From Methanobacteriota archaeon (GTDB lineage Archaea; Halobacteriota; Methanomicrobia; Methanomicrobiales; Methanospirillaceae): 46,209 nt of DNA. Both the position numbers and the translations under genes were made by a program. Below the pieces are notes generated by a model. The model did no database searches, was not told the origin of the DNA, and worked only from the letters and a program-made list of their open reading frames with translations. The stretch is taken from assembly GCA_029547145.1 (NCBI GenBank), contig JAKPPV010000031.1, positions 1-46,209 of the forward strand, given 5' to 3'. Shown here piece after piece: positions 1-8,339 of the stretch (its first letter is position 1; each line of letters starts with the position of its first letter).

Positions 1-84
1 TTGTTGCGACTCGCCGGATCGATTCTCAAGGACATCAACGAGGAGTGGATCACCGGGAAAAGGTATTTGCTGATGGACGAGTGA
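1..84 (+). pseudogene. IS256-family (mutator-type) transposase, C-terminal end only
   Basis: An open frame runs in from the window edge and stops with TGA at 82-84. The 27 visible residues (LLRLAGSILKDINEEW, then TGKRYL) resemble the extreme C-terminus of IS256-type DDE transposases, where a Leu-rich helix is followed by a W-x-T-G-x-R-Y-L-like tail. The rest of the gene lies outside the window, so it may be intact or truncated. It marks the left edge of an accessory region with other decayed genes. Family assignment is from memory of the C-terminal motif only. Confidence 0.55.
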
Positions 85-111
85 TGGAGATCCAGGGAGA
101 CAGGACCCGAG

Positions 112-140
112 GGAAATTACAGCACTTCTGAAACGCTACC
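112..140. repeat. Possible right terminal inverted repeat of the IS256-type element
   Basis: About 30 nt after the transposase stop the sequence goes from GGAAATTACAG to a CGCTACC end. This is the expected place for the outer end of such an element, since IS256-type ends sit just outside the transposase gene. The left end is outside the window, so the pairing cannot be confirmed. The element boundary would fall at about 140. Confidence 0.3.
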
Positions 141-296
141 ATTCAGGGGATATCTGAAACGAAAACTTGCTGCGAAAGGAGGTATTCGGCGAATTAAATT
201 ATTCTTGTATTTAGGTGAATACGTTTGCGGTATAATCATAGAAAGGAGAGTGATAAAACCAAATGAAGCGCATCCTTGAGTTATTGGAGAAGGAAG

Positions 297-333
297 TTAG
301 GGGCTAGTGTGCCACTATCCCCTAAAAAAAATT
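297..333 (-). terminator. Hairpin and T-run downstream of wzt
   Basis: TTAGGGG (297-303) pairs with CCCCTAA (319-325), and a further 5 bp pair inside after one mismatch, leaving a TGC loop. On the minus strand a run of eight T precedes the hairpin, about 105 nt past the wzt stop. T-runs alone can terminate archaeal transcription. The rest of 141-436 holds no convincing gene; the only small frame (263-307, 14 residues, MKRILELLEKEVRG) is too short to support. Confidence 0.35.
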
Positions 334-436
334 ATCGTGCGCTATTGTTAACGATCTCCCTCGTGAGAGTGAATGCCCCTCGAGGACTACCATCATGAAG
401 CCCTGGCAACCTATAGGAGGCCTCTATAATTCGTCA

Positions 437-1738
437 CTAGGGGTAAAGTTCCTCGATCCGTTCAAGGTTCCATGGAATCGGTAGACAAAAAAAACCTTCT
501 CGACGGATTCCAAGTACAGACGAGGCGAATGTTTGATTGTCCTCTATCGTAAGAAAAATATTACGCTTCACGTCCAACGGGAATATACCGACTTGGAGAG
601 CGAGGTACAGTTCATAGCTGCCTTCGTTTATAAGCGGAGCCGGGATCTCCATTCTTGCTCGATATCGCCCCGGTCGGAAAATTATCTCACGGCTTGGTGG
701 AACACCGGAGAGGTACGATTCATGGTCCCGATGACACGTTTGGAAGAGGATTGAACCTTCAAGGGAAAACACCACAAGCCAGAGGTCGAGGTCTTTGATA
801 AGCTTGGTCACAACAAACTCTATATTGAGGATAATCGGATTAAGATTATTATGGATTAGCGTCGCCATGTCAGCGGGATCGGTAATTCGAACCTTGATGA
901 TAGACGCCGGATGGTCGTGGCGGGGTGGAAAATCAAAGAAGGGCTTGGATGAGACTAAATCGCCACTGAGCATCTCGGTGTACTTAGCGACCATTGCAGA
1001 AGCTGGGCCGCGTGCAAAAATCGACCCTTCATGCAATAGGATGCCGGTGCTACAGAGTGATGCGACGGCCCTCATGTTATGACTGACAAAGAGCACCGTT
1101 CTCCCCTCCTTCGCCACATCCCCCATCTTTCCCAGGCACTTCTTCTGGAACGCCGCGTCACCTACGGCGAGCACCTCGTCGATGATCAGGATCTCAGGCT
1201 CAAGATGAGCGGCCACAGCAAACGCGAGCCGGACGTACATCCCACTCGAGTATCGCTTCACGGGCGTGTCGAGGAACCGCTCCATCTCGGCGAACTTCAC
1301 GATCTCGTCGAACTTTGCGTCGATCTCGGACCGCTTCATCCCGAGGATCGAGCCCGAGAGATAGATGTTCTCCCGCCCCGAGAGCTCGGGATGAAAGCCC
1401 GTCCCAACCTCGAGGAGCGACCCGATCCGGCCATGCACCTCGACCGTCCCCTCGGTCGGCGTCGTGATACGGGAGAGGATCTTCAGCAGGGTCGACTTGC
1501 CGGCCCCGTTCCGTCCGATGATCCCGACGACCTCGCCCCGCTTCACCTCGAACGAGACGTCTTTTAACGCCCAGAACTCCTCGATCGTCCGCGAGGGCGC
1601 ATCTCCGGCCAGCCGGCGGAAGGGTGCCTTCACCGCCCGCGTGATCGTCTCGCCGAGGGTCTTGTACGCCGCGGTCTCGTGGGCGATCCGGTACTTCTTT
1701 CCGAGCCCGTTAACCCGTATCGCGATATCGTCCGACAT
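437..1738 (-). CDS. wzt: Polysaccharide ABC transporter ATP-binding protein (Wzt-type)
   Basis: ATPase subunit that powers export of an undecaprenyl/dolichyl-linked surface polysaccharide across the membrane with the permease encoded just upstream. The 433 residues show a Walker A GRNGAGKS at about 75-82, an ABC signature YSSGM at 163-167, a Walker B ILIIDE at 183-188 and an H-loop VLFVSHN near 220. After about residue 260 there is an extra beta-rich domain of some 170 residues, as in O-antigen Wzt proteins, where that domain recognises the polymer. It starts 28 nt after the permease stop, so the two form an operon. The exported polymer cannot be deduced. Confidence 0.88.
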   Translation of the reverse strand: MSDDIAIRVNGLGKKYRIAHETAAYKTLGETITRAVKAPFRRLAGDAPSRTIEEFWALKDVSFEVKRGEVVGIIGRNGAGKSTLLKILSRITTPTEGTVEVHGRIGSLLEVGTGFHPELSGRENIYLSGSILGMKRSEIDAKFDEIVKFAEMERFLDTPVKRYSSGMYVRLAFAVAAHLEPEILIIDEVLAVGDAAFQKKCLGKMGDVAKEGRTVLFVSHNMRAVASLCSTGILLHEGSIFARGPASAMVAKYTEMLSGDLVSSKPFFDFPPRHDHPASIIKVRITDPADMATLIHNNLNPIILNIEFVVTKLIKDLDLWLVVFSLEGSILFQTCHRDHESYLSGVPPSREIIFRPGRYRARMEIPAPLINEGSYELYLALQVGIFPLDVKRNIFLTIEDNQTFASSVLGIRREGFFCLPIPWNLERIEELYP

Positions 1739-1766
1739 AGTATGCTACGAGGACCTCAAATCAGAC

Positions 1767-2609
1767 CTACACAATGTCCGCGAAGTACTGCTCCATCTTC
1801 CTGAAGTAGAACGCCCCGCTCACCAGCAACACGAGCACCACCACGACCGCGAGGCCGATTATCCCTGACGGCGGGGCCGAACCGAGGAGTGCCCACCGGA
1901 ACCCCTCGATCACGCCTGCCATCGGGTTCAGGCCGTAGAGGAGCTGGTACTGCGCCGGCACCAGGTTCGTCGAGTAGACGACCGGCGAGGCGTACAGCCA
2001 GATCTGGATCAGGAACGGGACCGTATACTGAAAATCACGGTACTGCACGTTCAGGGCCGAGAGCCAGAGCCCGACGCCGAGCGAGGTTGCGAGCCCGAGG
2101 AGCACGAATGCCGGCAGGAAGACGACGTTCACGGTCGGCACGAAGCCGTAGTAGGCCATCATCAGGACCAGGATTCCCATCGCGACCATGAAGTCGACGA
2201 GCGGTGAGATCGTCCCGGCGATCGGCATGATCAGTCGCGGGAAGTAGACCTTGGTGATGATGTTCGCGTTCGCGACCATCGAGGTGGTCGACCGGGTCAT
2301 CCCCTCGCTGAAGAGCTGCCAGGGGAGCAGTGCGGCGAGGGTGAAGAGGGGGTACGGCACGCCGTCGCTCGGGATGTTCGCGAGACCGCCGAAGATGACC
2401 GAGAAGATCAGCATCGTGAAGAGCGGCTGTATCAGCGCCCACGCAACCCCGAGCCCGGTCTGCTTGTACCGGATCTTCACGTCCCGCCAGACGAAGAAGT
2501 AGAGCAGTTCCCGGTAACTCCAGAGCTCGCGGAGGTCGACGGGCACCCACTTTCGCGGCGGCCGGATCACCAGCGTCGGCACCTCGGGAATCAGCACGGT
2601 CTCGGTCAT
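1767..2609 (-). CDS. wzm: Polysaccharide ABC transporter permease (Wzm/ABC-2 type)
   Basis: Integral membrane partner of Wzt, 280 residues, usual length for the ABC-2 polysaccharide exporter family. The N-terminus carries the amphipathic REL..YRELLYFFVWRDVKIRYKQT stretch typical of the family (roughly residues 27-50), followed by about six hydrophobic segments (near 55-75, 88-105, 130-155, 160-185, 195-215, 250-272). Transcription probably starts from an AT-rich element just upstream (minus strand, near 2625-2640). With wzt, the aminotransferase stub and wecB it forms a surface-glycan island. Confidence 0.87.
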   Translation of the reverse strand: MTETVLIPEVPTLVIRPPRKWVPVDLRELWSYRELLYFFVWRDVKIRYKQTGLGVAWALIQPLFTMLIFSVIFGGLANIPSDGVPYPLFTLAALLPWQLFSEGMTRSTTSMVANANIITKVYFPRLIMPIAGTISPLVDFMVAMGILVLMMAYYGFVPTVNVVFLPAFVLLGLATSLGVGLWLSALNVQYRDFQYTVPFLIQIWLYASPVVYSTNLVPAQYQLLYGLNPMAGVIEGFRWALLGSAPPSGIIGLAVVVVLVLLVSGAFYFRKMEQYFADIV

Positions 2610-2769
2610 GGAAATGAAAGTACATTAATTGTGCGAAGGCGTTCCGGATAAAAGTAGGCATGAACACCTTTTGGCCTGGTGGGATTCTGATATGGGGTAT
2701 GTATTTGTGGTGGGGAGCAAAGTACAGTCTTTTCCAGAAAACAAGGTTTGGATCCCACCCGGTGTATTC

Positions 2770-3000
2770 ATGGACGCGATCCCAGCGGCATCCCCTGCCA
2801 TCGGCGACGAGGAGATCGCCACCGTTGCCGGGGTGATGAGGAGCGGGACGATCGCCTCCGTACCGGTGGTGACCCGGTTCGAAGAGGCGTTCACCCGTGC
2901 TGTGGAGCCGCCCACGGCATTGGCGTGGCGAACGGGACGGAAGACATCCAGTGCACCGCAGTATCGTCCGGGAGTCCCGGAGGCGTGAGGGCGGGTGCGT
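2770..3000 (+). pseudogene. DegT/DnrJ/EryC1-type sugar aminotransferase, frameshifted N-terminal stub
   Basis: From the ATG at 2770 the frame reads a typical PLP sugar aminotransferase N-terminus: IPAASPAIGDEEI, then VMRSGTIASVPVVTRFEEAF. At about 2902 one G appears lost (GTGGAGCC where GTGGGAGCC is expected), and the family sequence continues in the next frame as AAHGIGVANGTE..QCTA. After about 75-80 residues homology fades near 2990-3000, so the catalytic lysine region is missing. The original enzyme would have made an amino sugar for the surface polymer. The rest of 2610-3089 contains no other gene I can support. Confidence 0.7.
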
Positions 3001-3089
3001 GCCCCCTGCAATGTCCGCATCGCGGCCCCCGGGGCATCTCAACCGCCTCTTCTGCACCCGGAAAACCGGGTCCCGGGAACAGACCGGTG

Positions 3090-4163
3090 TTATTCCCCCC
3101 GTCCCTCGAAGTACGCCCCTATCGCGTCCACGATCGCCCCGGCCGCCCGGCCATCCCCGTAGACCGGCGGGCGCTCTCTGGTGGGCGCCAGCCTTTCGAC
3201 CGCCGCGATGATCGCCGCCGGCGAGACGCCGACGAGGACGTTCCACCCGAGTTCGACCGTCTCGACCCACTCGGTGGTGTCGCGGAGCGTGATGCAGGGC
3301 ACCCCGAGCAGGTAGGCCTCCTTCTGGACCCCGCCCGAGTCGGTCAGAATCCGGCGGGCCGCGCCCATCAGCCGGAGCATGTCGAGGTACCCCTGCGGTT
3401 CCACCGCGATCACGTTCTCCGGCAGGGCGATCCCGTTCTGCGCGAGCGCGTGCCGCGTCCGGGGGTGGACCGGGAAGACGACGGAAAGATCCACCTCCCC
3501 GACGGCCCCCAGGATCGCCTTCAGGCGTTCCGGGTCGTCCGTGTTCGAGGCACGGTGGACGGTGAGGACCAGGTAGCCTTCAGGTGCGAGCCCGAGCCGT
3601 TCGAGGACGGTCGACGTCGCGTCGGCCAGGTCCCGGTTGAACGCGAGGGCGTCGGCCATGATGTCCCCCGTGAGACGGACGCCCTCGCGGATCCCCTCGC
3701 GGGCGAGATTCTGCACGGCGGTCGGCGTGGGACAGAAGAGGAGGGCGGAGACGTGGTCCGTGAGCACCCGGTTCAGCTCCTCGGGCATGGTGCGGTCGAA
3801 GGAGCGCAGCCCGGCCTCGACGTGGGCGACCGGTATGGCGAGCTTCGCGGCCGCCAGGGCGCCGGCGAGCGTGGAGTTCGTGTCGCCGTAGACCAGCACG
3901 AGGTCGGGCCGCTCGTCCAGGAGGACCCGTTCGATCCGGACGAGCATCGCGCCCGTCTGCTCCGCGTGGCTCCCCGAGCCGACGCCGAGGTGGTGGTCCG
4001 GAGGGGGGATCCGGAGCTCCTCGAAGAAGACATCGGACATCTCCGGGTCGTAGTGCTGGCCGGTGTGGACCAGCACCTCGTCGTACCGCGCCCGCAGAGC
4101 GCGCGAGAGGGGTGCGCACTTGATGAACTGCGGTCTCGCCCCGACGACCGATACCACCCTCAC
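3090..4163 (-). CDS. wecB: UDP-N-acetylglucosamine 2-epimerase (non-hydrolysing)
   Basis: Interconverts UDP-GlcNAc and UDP-ManNAc in the cytoplasm, supplying ManNAc-type sugars for surface glycans. Visible motifs are the N-terminal VGARPQFIK, VHTGQHYDPEMSD, HVEAGLRSFDRTMPEE-N, and the late DSGGVQKEA / TEWVE block that binds UDP. I place the start at a GTG (4161-4163), giving 357 residues. The frame is open up to 4253, but a TATA-like TTAAAT around 4225-4233 (minus strand) would put the transcript start below 4205, and AGGTG lies just before 4163. The genomic neighbours (wzm/wzt, aminotransferase remnant) fit a glycan role. Confidence 0.88.
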   Translation of the reverse strand: MRVVSVVGARPQFIKCAPLSRALRARYDEVLVHTGQHYDPEMSDVFFEELRIPPPDHHLGVGSGSHAEQTGAMLVRIERVLLDERPDLVLVYGDTNSTLAGALAAAKLAIPVAHVEAGLRSFDRTMPEELNRVLTDHVSALLFCPTPTAVQNLAREGIREGVRLTGDIMADALAFNRDLADATSTVLERLGLAPEGYLVLTVHRASNTDDPERLKAILGAVGEVDLSVVFPVHPRTRHALAQNGIALPENVIAVEPQGYLDMLRLMGAARRILTDSGGVQKEAYLLGVPCITLRDTTEWVETVELGWNVLVGVSPAAIIAAVERLAPTRERPPVYGDGRAAGAIVDAIGAYFEGRGE

Positions 4164-4449
4164 CCGCAGCACCTGCCGCTTCCGGTCCGACCCGTCATGA
4201 TCAGGTATCGGTGCTGCAGGGGTAAATGATTTAACCCTTCCGCGTTGCGGCACTCCGGATCCGAACGCTCTAGCGGCAACCTCCGCCCCGCCACAAAAGG
4301 TGCCAGTGACGGGGTGGTCGGATCCTGCGTATTCAGAATTATTATGCTAATGGAAAAGTCCGGTCTCAAATTTCAAGGAATATTCCCGATATAATCACCG
4401 ATTATATCGGCTTACTGGCCAACTCGTACACAATTTTCCGAGCACGACT

Positions 4450-4698
4450 ATGAAAACGTGGTCGACCTTGTCCGCCGTCGTAAGCATCCGGGTGAGCGAT
4501 GAGCTCAGGAGAGAGATGGAGCGGCTTTGCGACCGTATCTGCTGGAATGACGAGATCCGCGAACTTCTTCAGGCGCGCGTGGAGGAGCAGAGACGACAGG
4601 AAGCGATCGACGGGCTCGCGTCGTATGTCGAGACCCTCCCCGGCGTGCCGGCAGGGACGGGAGCTCGCACGGTGCGGGAGGACCGTGACAGTCATTGA
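4450..4698 (+). CDS. VapB-like antitoxin
   Basis: Protein of 82 residues starting SAVVSIRVSDELRREME, a short DNA-binding-type N-terminus followed by a charged helical stretch (EIRELLQARVEEQRRQEA) that would wrap the toxin. Archaeal VapB antitoxins have this size and layout. Its 3' end overlaps the toxin gene by 14 nt, the classic toxin-antitoxin arrangement. An AT-rich element (ATTATATCG, about 4401-4409) lies about 45 nt before the ATG and may be the TATA box. The class (RHH or other) cannot be settled by eye. Confidence 0.72.
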   Translation: MKTWSTLSAVVSIRVSDELRREMERLCDRICWNDEIRELLQARVEEQRRQEAIDGLASYVETLPGVPAGTGARTVREDRDSH

Positions 4699-5098
4699 TT
4701 CGTCGGCGTTCGCCCGCCTGGCACTCAGGGAGCACGGCTGGGAGGAGGTGGTCCCGTCTCTTCGGGCGCGGCCGACGCCGATGACCGTCGAGATACTGGG
4801 GGTCGAGATACTGAAGGTGCTCTGGAAATCCATCCGTCGCGGACTCCTCGATCTCGAGATTGCACGGGCGATCGACCGGGAGGTCGCCCTGACGTTCGAT
4901 CGGCAGGTGATCGGTCACGAGCCGAATGCCCGATATTGCGCTTCGGCCCTTGAGAACGCCTGCGAGCACTCCTTCCCAGTGTACGACGCGCTCTTCATCG
5001 CCCGGGCTGCCCGGCAGAGTACACCACTCCTGACGGCCGATCCCCGCCAGGCGGACGTGGCGTCCAGCCTCCGGTTCCTGGTTCATCTGCTCCGATAG
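4685..5098 (+). CDS. vapC: VapC-type PIN-domain ribonuclease toxin
   Basis: PIN-domain toxin of 137 residues, expected to cleave RNA when free of its antitoxin. The start is a GTG at 4685 giving VTVIDSSAF, with the first catalytic Asp at residue 5. Other acidic positions are in the VEILGVEILKVLW helix (residues 36 and 41), YDALFIARA and LLTADPRQADVA, matching the usual D-E-D-D set. Length and overlap with the upstream antitoxin agree with the family. It sits between wecB and a gene remnant, in DNA that looks mobile or degenerating. Confidence 0.82.
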   Translation: MTVIDSSAFARLALREHGWEEVVPSLRARPTPMTVEILGVEILKVLWKSIRRGLLDLEIARAIDREVALTFDRQVIGHEPNARYCASALENACEHSFPVYDALFIARAARQSTPLLTADPRQADVASSLRFLVHLLR

Positions 5099-5222
5099 TC
5101 CCCCCGGACAGACTGACCGGGTCGGTGAGAGTTCGGTCGTATCGGACGGTCTCCGAGGGGGGTGGCACGAACACTCCCGCTCTGCTCGAACCTCGCACGA
5201 GGAGCTCGACAACCTGAACTGT

Positions 5223-5395
5223 TCACATGAGCGGGCCTGCTCGTAGCCGTTCCATCAGCGCCGGCACGTCCGTCACCGGTCGTCCGCAGGTCCGGCCGGT
5301 ACAGATGCGCGCCGTCGACATCTGTCATCTTCTGGGTGTTCGGCGCGAGCCGGATGAGGGCTTCTCCCTCCCTGACCATGGTCGATCGGCATCGT
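5223..5395 (-). pseudogene. C-terminal remnant of a DUF255/thioredoxin-domain protein
   Basis: On the minus strand this reads REGEALIRLAP, then after a shift [22 protein letters not shown] and a TGA stop (5223-5225). It matches the C-terminus of the intact gene at 8340-10448 ([12 protein letters not shown] ... [22 protein letters not shown]). Positions 5250-5299 are identical to 8367-8416 over 50 nt. Compared with the intact gene about 11 nt are missing just upstream of the conserved block, which breaks the frame near 5310. Upstream sequence diverges quickly. It is either a decayed paralogue or a partial duplication. Positions 5099-5222 hold nothing I recognise. Confidence 0.7.
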
Positions 5396-5712
5396 CCGGA
5401 TGAAGCAACCGGGTGAAACCGCCGACATGCGTGGTGCCGGGTTCGGTGTCCCCCATCTCCGATTGACCGGACCTCCCTCTCCACCGGGGCGGGCCTGGCG
5501 ATGAGACCGTCTTCATCTTCAACAATCATCGCGCATGTCGACCGGAGCCCCGGATCCCGTTTCCGAAGAAGATACGTCTGATCCAGTGGGAAACGCCTGC
5601 AGCGCCAATCATTAAGTCGCTGTGAAATCCACCCTCCACCGTATCTGTGAATACCCTCCCCCTCTCCACAAGCTCGTGTGGGGGGATTGTTGAATCGGTT
5701 GAATAAAGGTCC

Positions 5713-6213
5713 ATGGGGAGTGAACGTCGATCGAGGGTCGTGGTGGTTCCCGTCAGCCCGTCAGGTCTACGCCTGGCGCTGCCCGGGGAACGAGGGGCCT
5801 TGGGGAGCCCGGGGAGAGTTCGGGGGGGCGATCCCCGCGCTCCGGCCCGCCTCTCTCCTCCGGCGATCGACTGTCTCCTGGGAAAACCGGTGGAAATGGA
5901 ACGGGAATGCGGGGATACGTGCCGGAGCCTCTTCCTGAGAGGGGTCGTCACCGTCCCCGGCGTCACGATCGAGATGGGTACGAACCCGATCCCCATCGAG
6001 CGGACCATGCTCACTGCCGAAAAAACCAACACTGGCGTCCTAGTCGGGACATGTGCCTGGAACAACCCCAATCTGACGATCGCGGGCGGCGGAGCGAGGG
6101 GGGATCCCTCGTTCGTCGCTCCCGATCCGACCGTGATCCGGGATGGTGCTGCTGACCGCGATGCAAAGGACAGCATGCTTCGGTTCGGGGAACGGTCCGG
6201 ACCCTCTCTCTGA
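5713..6213 (+). CDS. Uncharacterised open frame, possibly a decayed gene
   Basis: This frame of 166 codons ends just before acpS. I do not recognise it. The second half (about residues 78-140) looks more protein-like than the first: a run of alternating polar and hydrophobic residues such as VVTVPGVTIEMGT and TGVLVGTCAWNNPNLTI, suggestive of beta strands. The first half is Arg/Pro/Gly-rich, as expected of a chance frame in GC-rich DNA. It may be the tail of a lost gene. I see nothing else in the surrounding stretch 5396-6219. Confidence 0.2.
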   Translation: MGSERRSRVVVVPVSPSGLRLALPGERGALGSPGRVRGGDPRAPARLSPPAIDCLLGKPVEMERECGDTCRSLFLRGVVTVPGVTIEMGTNPIPIERTMLTAEKTNTGVLVGTCAWNNPNLTIAGGGARGDPSFVAPDPTVIRDGAADRDAKDSMLRFGERSGPSL

Positions 6214-6219
6214 TCCGTT

Positions 6220-6591
6220 ATGACCCGGTTCGGAATCGGTACGGATATTGAGTCGGTTTCACGTTTCGCCGACCTGATTGAGAGAAACGATCCGCTGATC
6301 CGGCGGGTCTTCACCCCCGGTGAGATCCGGTACAGCTTGGCCTCTCGGACTCCCGCCGAACGGTTCGCCGCCCGGTTCGCCGGAAAGGAGGCGGTCGTTA
6401 AGGCACTCTATGACCTGGGTATCTCCGGGGTGGCAATTTCCGCCGTCGAGATCCTCAAACGACCCGACGGTGCTCCGTTTGTCAGGATGATCGGACATCC
6501 TGTCGATCCTGTCACGATCCGGATCAGCCTCTCCCACTCCCGGGACTGGGCGATCGCTTTTGCAATGGCCATTGATGATGCAGACCCCTGA
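6220..6591 (+). CDS. acpS: Holo-[acyl carrier protein] synthase
   Basis: Transfers 4'-phosphopantetheine from CoA to a serine of a carrier protein. The 123 residues match the AcpS family throughout: FGIGTDIESVSRF with the Mg-binding Asp at 9, and RFAGKEAVVKAL with Glu 57, both needed for CoA/Mg binding, then ISLSHSRDWAIAFA near the C-terminus. Archaea do not make fatty acids by the bacterial route, so the gene is patchy in methanogens and points to a dedicated carrier-protein pathway. An acyl-ligase gene follows 236 nt downstream, but no carrier protein gene is visible nearby. Positions 6592-6790 hold no gene I can support. Confidence 0.88.
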   Translation: MTRFGIGTDIESVSRFADLIERNDPLIRRVFTPGEIRYSLASRTPAERFAARFAGKEAVVKALYDLGISGVAISAVEILKRPDGAPFVRMIGHPVDPVTIRISLSHSRDWAIAFAMAIDDADP

Positions 6592-6799
6592 CACCGACGC
6601 AGAGTGGCTCATCCCCGCTTCCCAACGAACCTAGGCTCTCTGGACCTTCTATCCACTCGCCGGTTCTCCCGTGTTCAGCTCCGCAGATGACCGGGATCGA
6701 GAGGGGCGTCTCCCCTTGGTCGTCTCCTGCACTGACAGGAGGATGACTGGAAAGGAGAGAATTCTCGCCACGGAGACCTTCGACCGCTGAATTATTATC

Positions 6800-6807
6800 T
6801 TTAAAAA
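6800..6807 (+). promoter_or_regulatory. TATA box of the acyl ligase gene
   Basis: TTTAAAAA lies in an otherwise GC-rich stretch, preceded by ATTATTAT. An archaeal start about 22-26 nt downstream falls at about 6825-6830, right at the second ATG (6828). The box itself touches the first ATG (6807), so the second ATG and a leaderless or nearly leaderless mRNA are favoured. Confidence 0.55.
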
Positions 6808-6827
6808 TGATCTTGTTTCAGTCCACG

Positions 6828-8306
6828 ATGAACTTCGCCACGTTTCTTCTCGAACCGAACCGGGATAGCACCGCGGACGCGGTGATCACGGCGACTGAAC
6901 GGGTCTCACATGCCGCCCTCTTCGACCGTGTCCAGTCCTGTGCACGCTACCTCCTCGACCGGTATGGCACGGGGAACGAGATCCTCCTGCTCGCCGACAA
7001 CAGTCTCTTCTTCATCGTCTCGTACCTCGCGATCGTGCAGAGCGGGAACGTGGCCCTGCTGGTCGAGACGCGGATCTCGCCCGAGCACCTCGCACAGATC
7101 GTCTCGATCTGCTCGATCCGGGCCGTCTTCGTCGAGGAGCGGTTCCGACAGAGGGTGCCGGAGGGGCTCGAGGTGCTCCCGGCACCCCTCCCGGTTGCCG
7201 GCACCTGGACGGGCGGATGCATCGATCCCGGGTTACCGGACGACGCCCTCGCCGTGATCATCTTCACCTCCGGGAGCACCGGCACGAAGAAGGGGGTGAT
7301 GCTGACCCACCGGAACCTGGTCGCGAACACCACCTCGATCATCGAGTACTTCCACCTCGACTCGCATGACCGGATCGCGGTCGTCCTCCCGTTCTTCTAC
7401 TGCTTCGGCGCCTCCCTGCTCCACACCCACCTCCGGGTCGGCGGGAGCGTGGTCCTCTCGAACCATATCTTTCTCGGGGCCGTCATCCGCGATCTCCAGC
7501 GCTACGAGTGCACGGGGTTTGCCGGTGTCCCGAGCACGTACCAGATCCTGATCCAGAAGACGCCGTTTTTAAACGAAGCATTTCCCCACCTCCGCTACTT
7601 CGCACAGGCCGGCGGGGCACTGGCCGACCGGTATATACGGCAGGTCACCGACGCCTTCCCTGACAAGGAGTTCTACGTGATGTACGGTGCGACCGAGGCG
7701 ACCGCCCGCCTCTCGTACCTCCCGCCGGCCGAGCTGAAGGCAAAGATGGGTTCGATCGGGCGGGGCATCCCCGGTGTACGGCTCGAGGTCGTCGGGGACG
7801 ACGGGCGCCCGGTCCGCCCCGGAGAGATCGGGGAGATCACGGCCCGGGGCGACAATATCATGGCCGGGTATTACGGTGACCCGGAGGGTACGGCCGAGGT
7901 GTTGCGGGACGGCCGGCTCTACACGGGGGACCTGGCGACCGTGGACGAGGACGGCTACATCTTCGTGACCGGCCGGAAGAAGAACATCATCAAGTCCGGG
8001 GGCTACCGGATCTCTCCGGTCGAGATCGAACAGTTTCTTTTGTCGCAACCGGGTGTCTTCAGCGCCGTGGTCTTCTCTCTCCCCGACGAGATCATGGGTG
8101 AGGCCGTGACGGCCGCAGTGCAGCCGGAGGACGAGCCGTCGGAGGAGCTGCACCAGCGTCTCCTCGCCGCCTGCAGAGCCCGGCTTCCGTCCTACAAGGT
8201 GCCCCGTCATCTCTTCTTCGTCGATGAATTCCCGCTCAACTCCTCGAACAAGGTGGACCGCGCCCGGCTCCGGGAGATCGCTGCAGCCGGTCTTTGTGCC
8301 CGGTAG
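6828..8306 (+). CDS. AMP-dependent acyl-CoA/acyl-ACP synthetase (ANL family)
   Basis: Activates a carboxylic acid with ATP to the acyl-adenylate and passes it to CoA or a phosphopantetheine carrier. Motifs include the ATP loop FTSGSTGTKKG near residue 147, YGATEAT near 283, the hinge region YTGDLATVDEDGYIFVTGRKKNIIKSGGYRISP near 365-400, and a C-terminal NKVDRARL with the catalytic lysine. Length (492 residues) is normal. I chose the ATG at 6828 because the TATA box overlaps the alternative ATG at 6807. Its neighbour acpS suggests loading of an acyl group on a carrier protein rather than ordinary acyl-CoA degradation; the substrate is unknown. Confidence 0.87.
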   Translation: MNFATFLLEPNRDSTADAVITATERVSHAALFDRVQSCARYLLDRYGTGNEILLLADNSLFFIVSYLAIVQSGNVALLVETRISPEHLAQIVSICSIRAVFVEERFRQRVPEGLEVLPAPLPVAGTWTGGCIDPGLPDDALAVIIFTSGSTGTKKGVMLTHRNLVANTTSIIEYFHLDSHDRIAVVLPFFYCFGASLLHTHLRVGGSVVLSNHIFLGAVIRDLQRYECTGFAGVPSTYQILIQKTPFLNEAFPHLRYFAQAGGALADRYIRQVTDAFPDKEFYVMYGATEATARLSYLPPAELKAKMGSIGRGIPGVRLEVVGDDGRPVRPGEIGEITARGDNIMAGYYGDPEGTAEVLRDGRLYTGDLATVDEDGYIFVTGRKKNIIKSGGYRISPVEIEQFLLSQPGVFSAVVFSLPDEIMGEAVTAAVQPEDEPSEELHQRLLAACRARLPSYKVPRHLFFVDEFPLNSSNKVDRARLREIAAAGLCAR

Positions 8307-8339
8307 CCCGTGTCCGCCCCCTGTACTGACCGGCAGCCT

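Noticed and set aside
263-307. 14-codon open frame before the hairpin
   Set aside because: Too short, no conserved features, and located in the gap beside an insertion sequence end.
5526-6314. 262-codon minus-strand frame
   Set aside because: Extends antisense into acpS and is Arg/Ser/Pro-rich without domains.
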